Positions 47,607-58,242 of a DNA stretch of 64,000 bases are shown piece by piece; position 1 is the first letter of the stretch; the number at the start of each line of letters is the position of its first letter. The notes under the pieces are model-generated. The model had not been told where the DNA came from. It did no database searches and saw only the letters and a list, made by a program, of their open reading frames with translations. This DNA is from Dugong dugon (taxonomy: Eukaryota > Chordata > Mammalia > Sirenia > Dugongidae): positions 95,047,819-95,111,818 of the forward strand of contig CM057471.1 of NCBI GenBank assembly GCA_030035585.1. The letters run 5' to 3'. Both the position numbers and the translations under genes were made by a program.

Positions 47607-48098
47607 CTTTAAAGAAAAAGAAAATGTTTTTCACAGGCGCAATGTCATACTTGTATATTCATTAGACCTCTGCTTTTACAACACACAATATGAAACCAAA
47701 TAAGAGTGTTAGAGGAATGCACCAGAAGTGGATGAAAAATAATAAAAATCAGAAGAAACTTCATTTTCTATTTGCTTGTCTGTACTTAATTGTAATACTA
47801 CATCAGGTGTATTTTGGCTGCTTAAAATGGTTTTTTAATATCTATCCCTTTGTTCTTCAGGTGTCATCAAAGTGGCATGCTTTAGAAAGCTGACTTTTAT
47901 GCTTATGCATAATGGTAAATATTAGTATCATTTCCACTAAGGATTGAACGTCAGCTTCTTCTGCTACTTTTAGTTTAAGCCGAGGGGCTGGCGATGAAGA
48001 ACTTCAGGTTTGCCTAATTAACACATTATTCCACCTCCCAGCTTGCTCCTTGGGACCCCAGGAAACTGAAACTTTCCACAGGGAGATGCTGCACCAAC
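47607..48098. other. QNG1: QNG1 intron 1
   Basis: A short 492-base intron with canonical GT (48098-48097) and AG (47608-47607). No repeat recognised. Confidence 0.8.
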
Positions 48099-49110
48099 CT
48101 TCATCGAGGGCTCGGTTAACTGCGGCGCACAGAGACCAGTATCCACTGTACGTTTTTCCCCTGTACGCCACCAGACACTTGTGCTCGTCGTGCTCCGACC
48201 AAAAGGAGAAATTAAGTGTGTCTATCATGAATACCCAGTTGACCGCGGCCTCGTCGGCCGCCTTGGGATTCAGCTCGTGAAGGGTCTTCCACCCCGACAC
48301 ACGCAGCTCGGGCCCAGCGGCCTTCGCGAGCAGCAGCTCCGCCACACTCCGCACGCCTGCGCCGTCGATGAACACATCCTGACTGTTTTCTGCAATGAAT
48401 TTTGCAGATTCTCTGGGAGTTAGAATCCCGCCCATCCTGCCCTTCCCCTGCAAGACTGGGAAACCACGCTTTTCACCGCGGACTTGCCAAAGTCTCTTCT
48501 CCAAGCGTGGAGTCACAGGCCCTCTTAGGCAGGACAAGGTCCAGGCTTCGTGAGCGCCTCGCCCTCCCTACCCACCATGGGATCGCCGCCCTAAAAAAAG
48601 CCCCGCCCTCCCAATGAGTGGCACCTTGAGTTGAGGGCTCCGGCGAACGGCGGCTTCCCTCACTCCCTAAGTACTCGCTCGGCCGGAAACCGCGGAGACT
48701 GCTGGGCCGCGCGCCAAGCCGAGGCCCGCAGGCATTTCCGGGTGAGTGGCCCTGCCTATTCTCGCACTGGCCCGTTTCCGGTCCCGAAGGTCAGGCTCGG
48801 ACTTGGCCCACCCCAAGACTCGCGGCAGCGGCGCCATTTTGTTATTGCTTTCGTTCCATTCCCCCACATTGCGTGTGAGACGCGAAAACTGCGGTTTGCC
48901 GCAGTGATCCCGTTCTCGATGACTCCAGCCGGTGCACAGCGTTACCTTCAACAGGCGCCCGCTGTTCTCCCCGGAAGGCGAAGTCTGGCCGAGACGCTTG
49001 ATGAGGCCCCTCATCCGGACCCGAGGCCGCGACAAGCATTTTGATCGTCGGTTTCGGCGCGGGGGCCGAGTCACCCCCAAACTGTGACACGGGGTGGTGG
49101 TCCCCGGGCA
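48036..49110 (-). promoter_or_regulatory. QNG1: CpG island, QNG1 promoter
   Basis: High G+C with frequent CpG from within exon 1 to about 650 bases upstream. Visible factor-type sites are a YY1-like CAAAATGGCGCC on the minus strand (48841-48830) and ETS-like CCGGAA cores (for example 48680 and 48972). No TATA box is evident, fitting a housekeeping CpG promoter. The transcription start is not fixed; the region between about 48,450 and 48,850 is the likely zone. Long open frames on both strands here result from composition. Confidence 0.85.
48099..48435 (-). CDS. QNG1: QNG1 exon 1 (start codon, N-terminus)
   Basis: First coding exon of the queuosine-5'-phosphate N-glycosylase/hydrolase, formerly C9orf64 (DUF2419 family). 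The enzyme frees queuine from queuosine 5'-phosphate so that tRNA-guanine transglycosylase can insert it at tRNA wobble positions. The chosen ATG at 48435 begins [18 protein letters not shown]; with it the four exons total 1026 bases, 341 codons plus stop, the length I recall for the human protein. The frame stays open upstream to another ATG at 48537, which would add 34 residues with no family resemblance and is less likely. The exon contains VFIDGAGV, the [15 protein letters not shown] motif of the substrate pocket and [15 protein letters not shown], and ends at donor GATGAAG|GTTGG. It lies in a CpG island. Confidence 0.95.
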
Positions 49111-50159
49111 AGGCAGGCGCAGGCTGGTTCCTTCCTTTGCTAAATTCCTGGCCCATATGGAGGCTAGATGAACGTTTAGCATTAGTTGGAACGTTTGGAG
49201 AATTGGATGAAGAAATAAGTATCGAATGGTTAAATTAACATTGTATGCCTGGAATTGTGTTTAAATTCTAAATCTTATTTAGTCCCAATCATGACAAAAG
49301 CTGTTCTTGTGATTCCCATTTTGCAAGTGAAGCTGAGTGGTTCAGTGACTAGCCCCAGGTCAAAGCAAGGGTCGGTGCTGAGTTTGGAACCTTTGTCGGT
49401 CCCAAGTCAAAGGCACAAAGAGTCAAGTTCACCAGTGCCAAACATTCTGGTGGTCAAGTAGTGACCCACATAGCAATAGCCCAACTGAGGAGAGACTAAT
49501 GAAGGAAATAAGCAATACAATATCACCTTACCATCCCAAACTTCTTTTTTGTTTAAATCTTTAATAGAGCGGTGCTAGACTCAGTGATGATCCAAATTTG
49601 CCTGGAGATCAAATTTTAATACAGAGATATGCATTTTTTTTCGCCGTGAGAGATTTAATTCTCCATGGATAATATAAAATGTTCACACCTTTGAAAACCA
49701 TATATTAAAAATAATCATCAGTAAGTCATCTTTTGTTGTCAGTAGTAAACTTTCTTCCCTGGGCTTTTTGAAGGATTTGGAACTTTTAAGCTTGACAGCT
49801 TTGTTCCTAGAGAAGCTGAATGTCTTCATCCTTTCAGTTTCTTCATTTTGGTAAGAAAAGGGAACTTTAAGGACTCTACTATGACATACATTTCCAGACA
49901 AAGTCACCAGTCCATTAATACAGTTGTTGAATAAATGTAAATCTGTCCGCTTGAGATTTTTTCCTGTCTACCCCAGCAGCTCAGTCTCGGGAGTCAAAGA
50001 AATTGATTAGCAAGAAAATCTAACAGTCTACAAAAGAATCTAGCAGATGAAATAATTCAGGCCATTTCCTCCTCTCATTGAGGCTTGTTGACAGAAAAGT
50101 CAACAACTTTAAGTTCCTGTATGTTTGTCACATTGAGTTAGACACCAGGAGTACTATAC
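49111..50159. other. Intergenic upstream of QNG1, unassigned
   Basis: 49290-49400 (TGTGATTCCCATTTTGCAAG, CAGTGACTAGCCCCAGGTCA) resembles a MIR-type ancient SINE. The rest has no supported feature. Confidence 0.45.
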
Positions 50160-50362
50160 CATTTGCTGGAGAGTCCATTCTGACTCATGTCAACCCCATG
50201 TGTGTCAGTAGAACTGCACTCCATAGAGTTTTTGAGGCCTGTGACCTTTTGGAAGCAGATTGCTAGGGCTTTCTTCCAAGGTGCTTCTGGGTAAGTTTGA
50301 ACTGCCAAACTTTCAGTTACCGGTCAAGTGCTTAACTATTTGTGCCACCCAGGGACTCCAGG
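50160..50362 (-). repeat. SINE variant, minus orientation, RTE-5'-like body
   Basis: From GCTGGAGAGTCCATTCTGAC to GTGCCACCCAGGGACTCC, with the GCAGATTGCTAGGGCTTTCT body as in the copies at 15945 and 21548. Confidence 0.8.
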
Positions 50363-51405
50363 AGTAGTATGAACAAGTATAAAACACACTTCCCTTTCCC
50401 AAGAAATTTATAGTAGAGATAAAGAATAAACTTAATTTTTAAAATGTATTTAAGTACTGTATGTATACAAGTGCTGGGGATACAAAAATGAGTTCTTTAC
50501 CTACTTAGCACCCATTTCCGCCTTCCTTCTTCCCAACAGAACACTGATGTTTAGAGATCATTCCCTCTTACCTACAGTCCCTGTAGCTTAGTACTCTCCG
50601 TTCCTGGAGTGGTCCAGACTGGTCTAACAATAATATCACCCTCTTGCCAGGGACTGGATTCCGATCAAACTTGTGCACTAATTCAATGAGTTGTAAGGAT
50701 GGATTGGCTAGATGCTTCCAGGAAAGTTTTTTCTCACTCTTCCAGAACTTCCAGAAGTGACTCACACTCCCTCTGGACTGAGCTTGGCTGTGAGGTCTAG
50801 AATTGCTGCAGGCATTTTCATGGCAGCATGAGTATGAAGCCAGCACATGCAGAAGGGCAAGGCGAAAAGAAGAGCAGAAAGTGGAGCTGTAGTAATGGGA
50901 TTACATCAGCTGTAAAGCCTGTCCTACATTTGGATCTCCAATTATGTGGAGTTAAAGAGTAAAGCAGTTTTGACTTGGGTTTTCTATTACTTCCTACGAA
51001 AACTTCTCACGCAGGGAGCAAATACAGACTTAATGTCTCACATCTTATGATCTGGTGGAGAAGGCAGACAATCAAATGTCTGGTTATGATTGTGCTTCAA
51101 GCAACAGAAAACCAGACTATTGTGACTCAAACAAAAGGGACTTTTTTTTCCCATTTAAGTCCAGAGGTCGGCACTCCCAGGCTGATGCAGCTGTTTGAGA
51201 ATGACAGCAAGGAACTAGGCTCTTTCTTGCTCTCTGACACACCACCCTTAGCATGTGATTTTTCTCATTGTGATTGTAAGATGGCTCCACATCTATAAGC
51301 ATTGTGTCCACAGAACGGAGGTGGGAAGTAAAAGGGGCAAAGGACCAAAGGATCATGTCAGCTGAGTGTTTCTTTTGAAAACCTTTGCCAGAAGTTCTAC
51401 CCTGT
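50363..51405. other. Intergenic, unassigned
   Basis: 50520-50880 and 51080-51330 look like old LTR or DNA-transposon relics (for example CTTCAAGCAACAGAAAACCA), not nameable. No gene seen. Confidence 0.4.
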
Positions 51406-51416
51406 GGGCATAGGCT

Positions 51417-51826
51417 TTTTTTTTTTTTTTTTTTTAATTGTACTTCAGGTGATGGCTTACAGAACAAATAGTTTCTCATGAAACAGTAGTGCGCATGTTG
51501 TTTTATGACATTGGTTAACAACCCCACAACATATCAACCCTCTAACTTCTCAATTTTTTTTTGGTGAAAATACATATAGCCAAAGATAGACCATTTCAAA
51601 AATTTCTACATGCACAGTTCAGTGACATTGACTACGCTCTTCCAATTGTGCTGTTATTCTCACTTAAGATGAAGGCTTACAGAACAAAACAGTTTCTCAT
51701 TTAACAGTTACTACAAATGTTGCCCTATGACAATGGTTAACAATCTCACAACACATCAACAATATCCTTACTCAACCTTGGGTTCCCTATCACCAGCTTC
51801 CTTGTCCCCTTCTGCCTTCTGGCCCT
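51417..51826 (-). mobile_element. 5'-truncated L1 3' end with target duplication
   Basis: T-run at 51417-51435 (poly(A) on the minus strand), then two tandem L1 3' blocks (TGATGGCTTACAGAACAAAT and GATGAAGGCTTACAGAACAA). Flanked by the 15-bp duplication TGGGCATAGGCTTTT (51406-51420 and 51827-51841). Same 3' architecture as the L1 at 3632-8093. Confidence 0.9.
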
Positions 51827-51841
51827 TGGGCATAGGCTTTT

Positions 51842-52232
51842 GAAGAGAAAATCATGATGACCTCTAAATCATCCCTAATCTTTCATTTTTACACGTTAAC
51901 AAAGGAGGGAGGTATGATCAATGATGTTGTATCTCTATCACCTTACCCCCTCCTGAACAGTATCCACGTTAGGTTATTGCAGCCGTCAAGAGAACCATCA
52001 TTCTGAATAGCTAAATTAAATGTCAAGCACTTGGCAATGATTATTGCTACATCTTGTATTTTCTGTCATCATACACAATAAAGAAATAGAAAGTTAAGAG
52101 AGATTCTTGAGGAAAAGTTGCAAAATTGACTAAAGCAATGGATGAACAATAGACATTGCTGGAGAGGAGGTTGTAGTTTCTTGGATATGCAGGAGTTAAG
52201 CAGAGAAGTAAAGCAGGTTTTGTGAAGATAGA
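51842..52232. other. Intergenic, unassigned
   Basis: AT-rich sequence with no feature supported. Confidence 0.4.
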
Positions 52233-52861
52233 TGTCATGGATGGAATTGTGTCCCCAAAATATGTGTGTCATCTTGGCTAGGCCATGATTCCCAGTATTG
52301 TGTGGTTGTCTACTATTTTGTGATCTGATGTGATTATTCTATGTTTTGTAAATCCTAACCTCTATAATGTTAATGAGGCAGGATTAGAGGCAGTTATGTT
52401 AATGATGCCGGATGAAGTCTACAGGATTAGGTTGTATCTCGAGTCACTTTCTTTTGAGATATAAAAGAAAGAAGCGAGCAGAGAGGAGAGGGACCTCCTA
52501 CTACCAAGAAAGAAGAGCTGGGAGCTAGTGCATCCTTTGGACCTGGGATCCCTGTGCTAAGAAGCTGTTAGACCAGGGGAAGATTAATGACAAGGACCTT
52601 CCTCCAAAGCAGGTCAGCGAAAAAGAGGAAGACTGTCAATGAGATGGATTGACACAGCAGCTGCAGCAATGGTCTCGAGCATAACAACGATTGTGAGGAT
52701 GGCACAGGACCAGACAGTGTTTCGTTCTGTTTTACAAAGGGTCGCCATGAATCTGAACCGACTCGACGGCACCTAACAACAACAAACTGAGAGAATAAAT
52801 TTCTATTTGTTAAAGCCATCCACTTGTATTTCTGTTATAGCACTACTAGATAGCTAAGACA
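52233..52861 (+). mobile_element. MaLR-type solo LTR with an RTE 3' end inserted
   Basis: Starts TGTCATGGATGGAATTGTGT and ends AGCTAAGACA; flanks ATAGA/ATAGG are a near-matching 5-bp duplication. At about 52610-52789 it is interrupted by a plus-strand RTE 3' end (GTCAGCGAAAAAGAGGAAGA to CGGCACCTAACAACAACAAA), after which the LTR resumes with GAGAGAATAAATTTCTATTT. Confidence 0.85.
52610..52789 (+). mobile_element. RTE 3' end inside the LTR
   Basis: About 180 bases of RTE terminus with the AACAACAA tail: a short 5'-truncated insertion. Confidence 0.85.
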
Positions 52862-53139
52862 ATAGGACACCTTAGTTATTTTATGACTCCCCCCACAGCC
52901 CCAAAGGGATGAACAGACTAAAGCCGTAAGAAAGTTTAGCAGAAGAGAGACATGGTTCACTACAGTATAAGTTTTCTCTGTTCCTTTTCTCCTTTATTTA
53001 CCTATATTCCACATTTAGATTGACCACTTCCTTAAAATTCTTTGGCTTCCAGTTTTCTTAGTGCTGTTGAAGACTTTTTCTCTTCATACTCTTCATATTG
53101 AATGTAGAATATATCATCTACATGTAAAGTTGCAGACTG
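52862..53139. other. Intergenic, unassigned
   Basis: No feature supported. Confidence 0.4.
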
Positions 53140-53151
53140 TGGCTTAGGGAC
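53140..53151. repeat. Target-site duplication of the outer RTE, left
   Basis: TGGCTTAGGGAC, repeated exactly at 58243-58254, enclosing a 5.1-kb nest. Confidence 0.9.
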
Positions 53152-53540
53152 TGCATGATTAAAAATTGGAAAAGGTGTGTGGCAGGGTTGTATTCTTTTA
53201 CCTTACTTATTCAGTATACATGCTGAACAAATAATCCTAGACGCTGGACTCTTTGAAGAAGAATGTGGCATCAGAATTGGAGGAAAACTCACTAATAATC
53301 TGAGATAAGCAGATGACACAACCTTGCTTGTCAAACATGAAGACAAAGCACTTACTGATGAAGGTAAAAGACTACAGCCTTCAGTATGGTTTACACCTGA
53401 ACATAAAGAAAACTAAAATCCTTACGAGACCAATAAACAACATCATGATAAATGGTGAAGAAATGGAAGTTGTCAAGGATTTCTTTCATCTTGGATCAAC
53501 AATCAATGCCCATGGAAGAGGCAGTCAAGAAATCAAATGA
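53152..53540 (+). mobile_element. RTE, first segment (reverse-transcriptase end)
   Basis: Plus-strand RTE beginning in the reverse-transcriptase domain (GGTGTGTGGCAGGGTTGTAT, CCTTACTTATTCAGTATACA) through the catalytic box, which here reads stop-A-D-D in place of the usual Y-A-D-D, to NIKKTKILTRPINNIMINGE. Cut at GAAATCAAATG by an L1. Confidence 0.9.
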
Positions 53541-53951
53541 CAGACACCTGATCTTCGACAAAGGGTTGAAGTCCGTTAAATGGGGAAGAGATAGTCTCTT
53601 CAACAAATGTTGCTGATAAAACTGAATATCCATCTGCAGAAAAATGAAATAGAATTCAAACTTCCCACCATACACAAAAATAACTCAAAATTAATCGAAG
53701 ACCTAAATGTAAAACCCAAAACTATAAAGTTCATGGAAGAAAATATATGGACAAACCTAGAGGCCCTAATTTATGGCATAAACAGACTATCAAACATAAC
53801 TAAAAATGCACAAAAAGCAGAAGATAAAATAGATAATTGGGACTTCCTAAAAATTAAATACTTAGTTCATAAAAAGACTTCTCCAAAAGAGTAAAAAGAG
53901 AAACTACAGCTTGGGAAAAACTTTTTAGCAATGACATATCTGACAAGAATC
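53541..53951 (+). mobile_element. L1, first segment
   Basis: L1 ORF2 C-terminal part starting CAGACACCTGATCTTCGACA; encodes recognisable LNIHLQKNEIEFKL and DFLKIKYLVHKK pieces. Broken by an LTR at about 53952. The L1 is 5'-truncated and bracketed by AAATCAAATG (53530-53539 and 57739-57748). Confidence 0.88.
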
Positions 53952-54766
53952 TGTAAAAATGGCATGGGGGCAGCTTCTGACCTCCTCTAACTTTGTAGGG
54001 GGAAGGAGAATCAAGATCAACAGCCCAAGGCTGATTTCTATGAAGTTGAGGTTAGATGTGCCCCCTCTCTCTGCCATCTTTACCAAGCCTGACACCAGCC
54101 ATCCCTCCCACAGCACTCTCTACTTCTGTGCTGGGTTCAATAATTCATTGCAATGGCCACAAAGAACTCACAGACAATACTCACAATTATGGGGTTTATC
54201 AGGGAAGTAACAGGTTACAATTCAGGTTCAGGAACACTCAGGCTACAGGTCTTCCATCAGGACAGCTTCTTTCCGGCCATGCCAGAGGCATGCCTTTCTC
54301 TGGCCCCTCAGCCTCTGTCCTGCTCAGGGGCCAGTGTTACAAAGCTCTTTTAGTTCTGCCAATAAATGCCCAGAAGCACCCCACTTGTCCAGTTAGCATC
54401 AGCCCGAAGACACTCAGCTTTCTTGCACCGTCTCCTGCTAGTCTCTCCTGCTGCCATTTCTCTGCCACCACGTCTTGCTGTCTTAAGTGTTACAGCTCTC
54501 ACTGTCTCCTGGTTCCAGGAGCTTCTCAGCGCAGGGATCCTGGGTCCAAAGGACATGCTCCACTCTTGGTTTTCCTTCCCTGGTCGTGGTGGAATCCTCT
54601 CTCTCGCCTCTGGGATGGCTCACCTCAAGCCCAGCAGGATGGCAAAACTGACCAATCCCTTTGGTGGGCCGCAATTACCGTATCTGCACAGTCCTGCCCA
54701 ATCACCTGGGTGGGAGTTACAAAACCATGGTGAGAAAGGCCACACAAAAGCAATCCACTGCACCAC
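53952..54766 (+). mobile_element. ERV-type LTR (family A), second copy
   Basis: Starts TGTAAAAATGGCATGGG and ends near CACTGCACCAC. Shares the ordered blocks of the 24075-25903 copy but lacks its two inserts. It interrupts the L1 between GACATATCTGACAAG and TCTAATCTCTAAA. A long open frame across it has no domain. Confidence 0.75.
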
Positions 54767-54770
54767 TGCG

Positions 54771-54944
54771 TCTAATCTCTAAACTATATAAAAAACTTCA
54801 AGATCTCAACAACAAAAGGACAAACAATCCAATTAAAAAATGCACAAAGGACATGAACAGATAGTTCACCAAAGAAGACATCAGGTGGCTAACAAACACA
54901 TGAAGAGATACTCACGATCAATGATTAGCCATCAAAAAAACTAA
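54771..54944 (+). mobile_element. L1, second segment
   Basis: TCTAATCTCTAAACTATATA, AACAAAAGGACAAACAATCC and TGAAGAGATACTCACGATCA are L1 ORF2 landmarks continuing 53951. Confidence 0.88.
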
Positions 54945-55122
54945 CCCCCAAACCCATTGCCATTGAATCGATTCCAACTCATAGCAACTCTATACTCACA
55001 ACAACCCTATAGGACAGAGTAGAACTGCCCTATAGGGTTTCCAAGGAGTGGCTGGTGGATTCAAACTGCCAACTTTTTGGTTAGCAGCCAAATGCTTAAC
55101 TACTGCGCCACCAGGGCTCCCA
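54945..55122 (-). repeat. AfroSINE in the L1
   Basis: From CCCAAACCCATTGCCATTGA to CTGCGCCACCAGGGCTCC. It contains a small internal duplication of the CTCATAGCAACTCTATA stretch. Confidence 0.9.
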
Positions 55123-55195
55123 TTAGCCGTTAACCAAAAAAAAAAAAACAAACCTGTTGCCGTCCAGTCGATTCTGACTCATAGCGACCGTATAG
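55123..55195 (-). repeat. AfroSINE tail fragment
   Basis: AAACAAACCTGTTGCCGTCC and GATTCTGACTCATAGCGACC: only the 3' end of a further SINE, with the A-run at 55137-55150. Confidence 0.85.
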
Positions 55196-55569
55196 AGAGA
55201 TGCAAATCAAAACTACAGTGAGCTACCATCTCACCCTGACAATAATGGCACTGATCAAAAAACAGAAAACAACAAATGCTGGTGAGGTTGTGGAGAGATT
55301 GGAACTCTTAGACACTGCTGGTGGGAATGTAAAATGGTATAACCACTATGGAAAAACAGTTTGGTGCTTTCTTAAAAAGCTAGAAATAGAAATACCATAT
55401 GATCCAGCAATCCCACTCTTAGGTATATATCCTAGAGAAATAAGAGCTGTGACACAAACAGATATGCACACCCAAGTTCATTAAAGCATTACTCATAAAA
55501 GCAAAAAAGATGGAAACAAACTAAGTGTCCATTAATGGATGAATGGATAAACAACTTGTGATACCTACA
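55196..55569 (+). mobile_element. L1, third segment
   Basis: AGATGCAAATCAAAACTACA, CTCTTAGACACTGCTGGTGG and ATGATCCAGCAATCCCACTC; encodes IPYDPAIPLLGIYPREIRAV and MHTQVH of the ORF2 C-terminus. Interrupted at CTACA (55565-55569). Confidence 0.92.
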
Positions 55570-56019
55570 GTCTTACTCATCTCGTGCTGCTGAAGTTTAT
55601 TCTCTCACGGTCCAGTAGGCTACAAGTCCAAATTCAGAGAATGCTTTCTCTGTCAACGAGGAAAGTTCATGTCATCAATCTTCCCTTGGTCTGGGAACTT
55701 CTCTGCGCAGGAACCTCAGGTCCAAAGGACGCGCTGTGCTCCCATCACTGCTTTCGTGGTGGTATGAAGTTCCCATGTGTCTCTGCTCACTTCTCTCTTT
55801 TATATCTCAAAAGAGATTGGCTTAAGACACTATCGAATCTTGTATACCTCATCAGTATAACTGCCGCTAATCCATCTTATTAGATCATAGTGATTGAATT
55901 TACAACACATAAGGAAATCACATCAGATTACAAAATGGTATACAATGATACAATACTGGGAATCATGACCCAGCCAAGTTGACAAATATTTTTGGGGAAC
56001 ACAATTCAATCCATGATAT
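55570..56019 (-). mobile_element. MaLR-type solo LTR in the L1
   Basis: Minus-orientation copy of the 19058/27043 family: on the minus strand TATCATGGATTGAATTGTGT starts it. Perfect 5-bp duplication CTACA (55565-55569 and 56020-56024) in L1 sequence. Confidence 0.88.
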
Positions 56020-56263
56020 CTACACACAATGGAATACCGTACAATGGTAAAGAAAATGATGAATCCACGGAACATCTCACAACATGGATGAATCTGGAGG
56101 ACATTACGCTGAGTGAAATAGTCAATCACAAAAGGACAAATATTGTATGAGACCACTATTATAAAAAGTCAAGAAAAGGTTTACGAACAGAGAGAAACAA
56201 TTTATGATGGTTACCAGGGATGGAAGGAGGAGGGAGGGAGAATCACTAACTAGATAGTACCAA
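56020..56263 (+). mobile_element. L1, fourth segment (end of ORF2 and 3' region start)
   Basis: CTACACACAATGGAATACCG, AACATGGATGAATCTGGAGG and GATGGTTACCAGGGATGGAA follow in L1 order. Confidence 0.9.
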
Positions 56264-56418
56264 AACGTAAACCGATTGCCGTTCAGTTGATTCCGACTTA
56301 CAGCGACCCTATAGGACAGAGTAGAACTGCCCCACAGGGTTTCCAGGGAGCAGCTGGTGAATTTGAACTGCCGACCTCTTGGTTAGCAGCCAAGCTCTGA
56401 ACCACTATGCCACCAGGT
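56264..56418 (-). repeat. AfroSINE in the L1 3' region
   Basis: From CGTAAACCGATTGCCGTTCA to ACTATGCCACCAGG. Confidence 0.9.
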
Positions 56419-57296
56419 GTTAATTCTGGTGAAGGGAAGGGCAATACACAATATGGAGGAAGTCAGCACAATGTGACCAAGGCAAAGGAAGACACTGAGA
56501 GGTAAGCAAGAATAAAGGACAACTAAGGTTAATACTATTCATACACAATCCTGCACCAACAGTAACAACAAACAGTAATTTACGAGTGGATACATAGGTA
56601 GATCTGTATGCTAAATAGGTATGGGGAGCTCTGCAGGAGTACACCCACATGCATATATAGGCATGGTTGTGGATATTTCTACTTACATATTTGTATGTAC
56701 TGCATGTATATTCATATGTATAATAGAGCACATAGCACAGTTACGGAAACTTCTTAGACATAACCAAATACCTCGTGGAACTGAGTTACTGGGCTGGAGG
56801 GCTACGGACCAGGTCAATTGGCATAACATAGCTCATAAAAATAATGTTCTACATCCTACTTGGTGAGTAAAGTCTTGGGTCTTAAAAGCTTGTGAGTGGC
56901 CATCTAAGATATAATGGTGGCTCTCCTCCAGTCTGGAGCGAAGGAGAATGAAAAAAAAAAAAAAGACTCAAGGAAGCGATTAGTCCAAAGGACAAATGGC
57001 CCATATGAACCACAGCCTCCTCAAGCCGGAGACCAGAACTAGGTGGTGCCTGGCTACTACTACCAACTGTTTTGACCAGGAACACAATAGTAGGTCCTGG
57101 TTAGAGTGGGAGAAAAATGTAGAACAAAATTCAAATTCAAAAAAAGATGAGACTTACTGGTCTGATAGAGACTGAAGAACTCCTGACACTATAGCCCTAA
57201 GACAGCCTTCTAACATGGAACTAAGCCACTCCTGGACAACACCCTGCAGCCAAATAATAGACAAGCCCATAAAATAAACAATAACTTCCACGAGGA
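56419..57296 (+). mobile_element. L1 3' untranslated region
   Basis: Matches in reverse the 3' regions of the minus-strand L1 copies at 58318 and 3632 (for example GTGAGTGGCCATCTAAGATA, GACTTACTGGTCTGATAGAG). Contains a TATA/CATA-rich stretch at 56580-56730. Confidence 0.85.
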
Positions 57297-57495
57297 TGGT
57301 ACTCCTATTTCTAGCTTTTTAAGGAAGCGCCAAACTGTTTTTCCATAGTGGTTGTACCATTTACATTCCCAGCAACAGTGTCTAAGAGTTCCAGTCTCTC
57401 CACAACCTCGCCAGCATTTGTTGTTTTCTGTTTTTTTGATCAGTGCCATTATTGTCGGGGTGAGATGGTAGCTCACTGTAGTTTTGATCTGCACA
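57297..57495 (-). mobile_element. Inverted L1 ORF2 piece inside the L1 3' region
   Basis: Reverse complement of the L1 segment at about 55200-55395 (for example CATTTGTTGTTTTCTGTTTT and GGTGAGATGGTAGCTCACTG). It is flanked by imperfect direct repeats AACAATAACTTCCACGAG and AACAATCAACCACACGAG. There is no A-tail of its own. Confidence 0.88.
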
Positions 57496-57738
57496 ACAAT
57501 CAACCACACGAGACCAAATGGGCAAGATTTGCCCAAAAGTAAAGATAAGAAGGCAGGAAGGGGCAGGGAAACCAGACAAATGGAAACAGGGAACCCAGGA
57601 TGGAAATGGGGAGAACACTGACATATTGCGGGGATTACAGCTGTTGTAACAGAGCAATTTGTGTATGAATTATTGAATAGGAAACTAATTTGCTGTATAA
57701 ACTTTTACCTAAAGCACAATAAAATGTTCAAAAAAGAA
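57496..57738 (+). mobile_element. L1 3' end with A-rich tail
   Basis: Terminal L1 3' sequence ending TAAACTTTTACCTAAAGCAC then AATAAAATGTTCAAAAAAG. Followed by the target duplication and the resumed RTE. Confidence 0.88.
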
Positions 57739-57748
57739 AAATCAAATG

Positions 57749-58242
57749 TTGCATTGGGTAAATCTGCTGCAAAAGACCTCTTTAAAGTGTTAAAATGCCA
57801 AGATGTCACTTTGATAGCTAAGGTAAGCCTGAGTCACTTCATATGCATGTGAAAGCCAGACAATGAAAAAGGCAGACCAAAGAAGAGTTGACACATTTGA
57901 AAAATGGTATTGGCAAAGAATATTTAATATACAGTGGACTTGCAGAGGAATGAACAAATCTGTCTTGGAGGAAGTACGGCCAGGATGCTCCTTAGAAGCA
58001 AGGATAGTGAGACTTTGTTTTACTTACTTAGAACATGTCAGCAGGAGGGACCAATCACTGGAGAGAGACATCATGCTTGGTAAAGTAGAGAGTCAGTGAA
58101 AAAGAGGAATGGAAAGTGAGATGGATTGATACAGTGGCTGCAACAATGGGCTCAAACATAGCAATGATTATGAGGATGATACAAGACTGGGCAAAGGTCA
58201 CTGTGAGTCAGAGCCAACTCAACAGCACCTAATAACAACAAA
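57749..58242 (+). mobile_element. RTE, second segment with 3' tail
   Basis: GCATTGGGTAAATCTGCTGC continues the RTE cut at 53540 and runs to CAACAGCACCTAATAACAAC. Encodes decayed RISRRDQSLERDIMLGKVES-type C-terminal residues. Confidence 0.9.

Noticed and set aside
34678..48435. Orientation bias of AfroSINEs in QNG1 (all four in gene direction)
   Set aside because: Four copies are too few to support a bias.
48631..49182. Overlapping open frames of 104 to 171 codons on both strands upstream of QNG1
   Set aside because: They lie in the CpG island, have no recognisable domain and are explained by composition.
54056..54733. Open frame of 225 codons
   Set aside because: Entirely within an ERV-type LTR; the second copy of the LTR near 24-25.9 kb does not preserve it and there is no viral protein motif.
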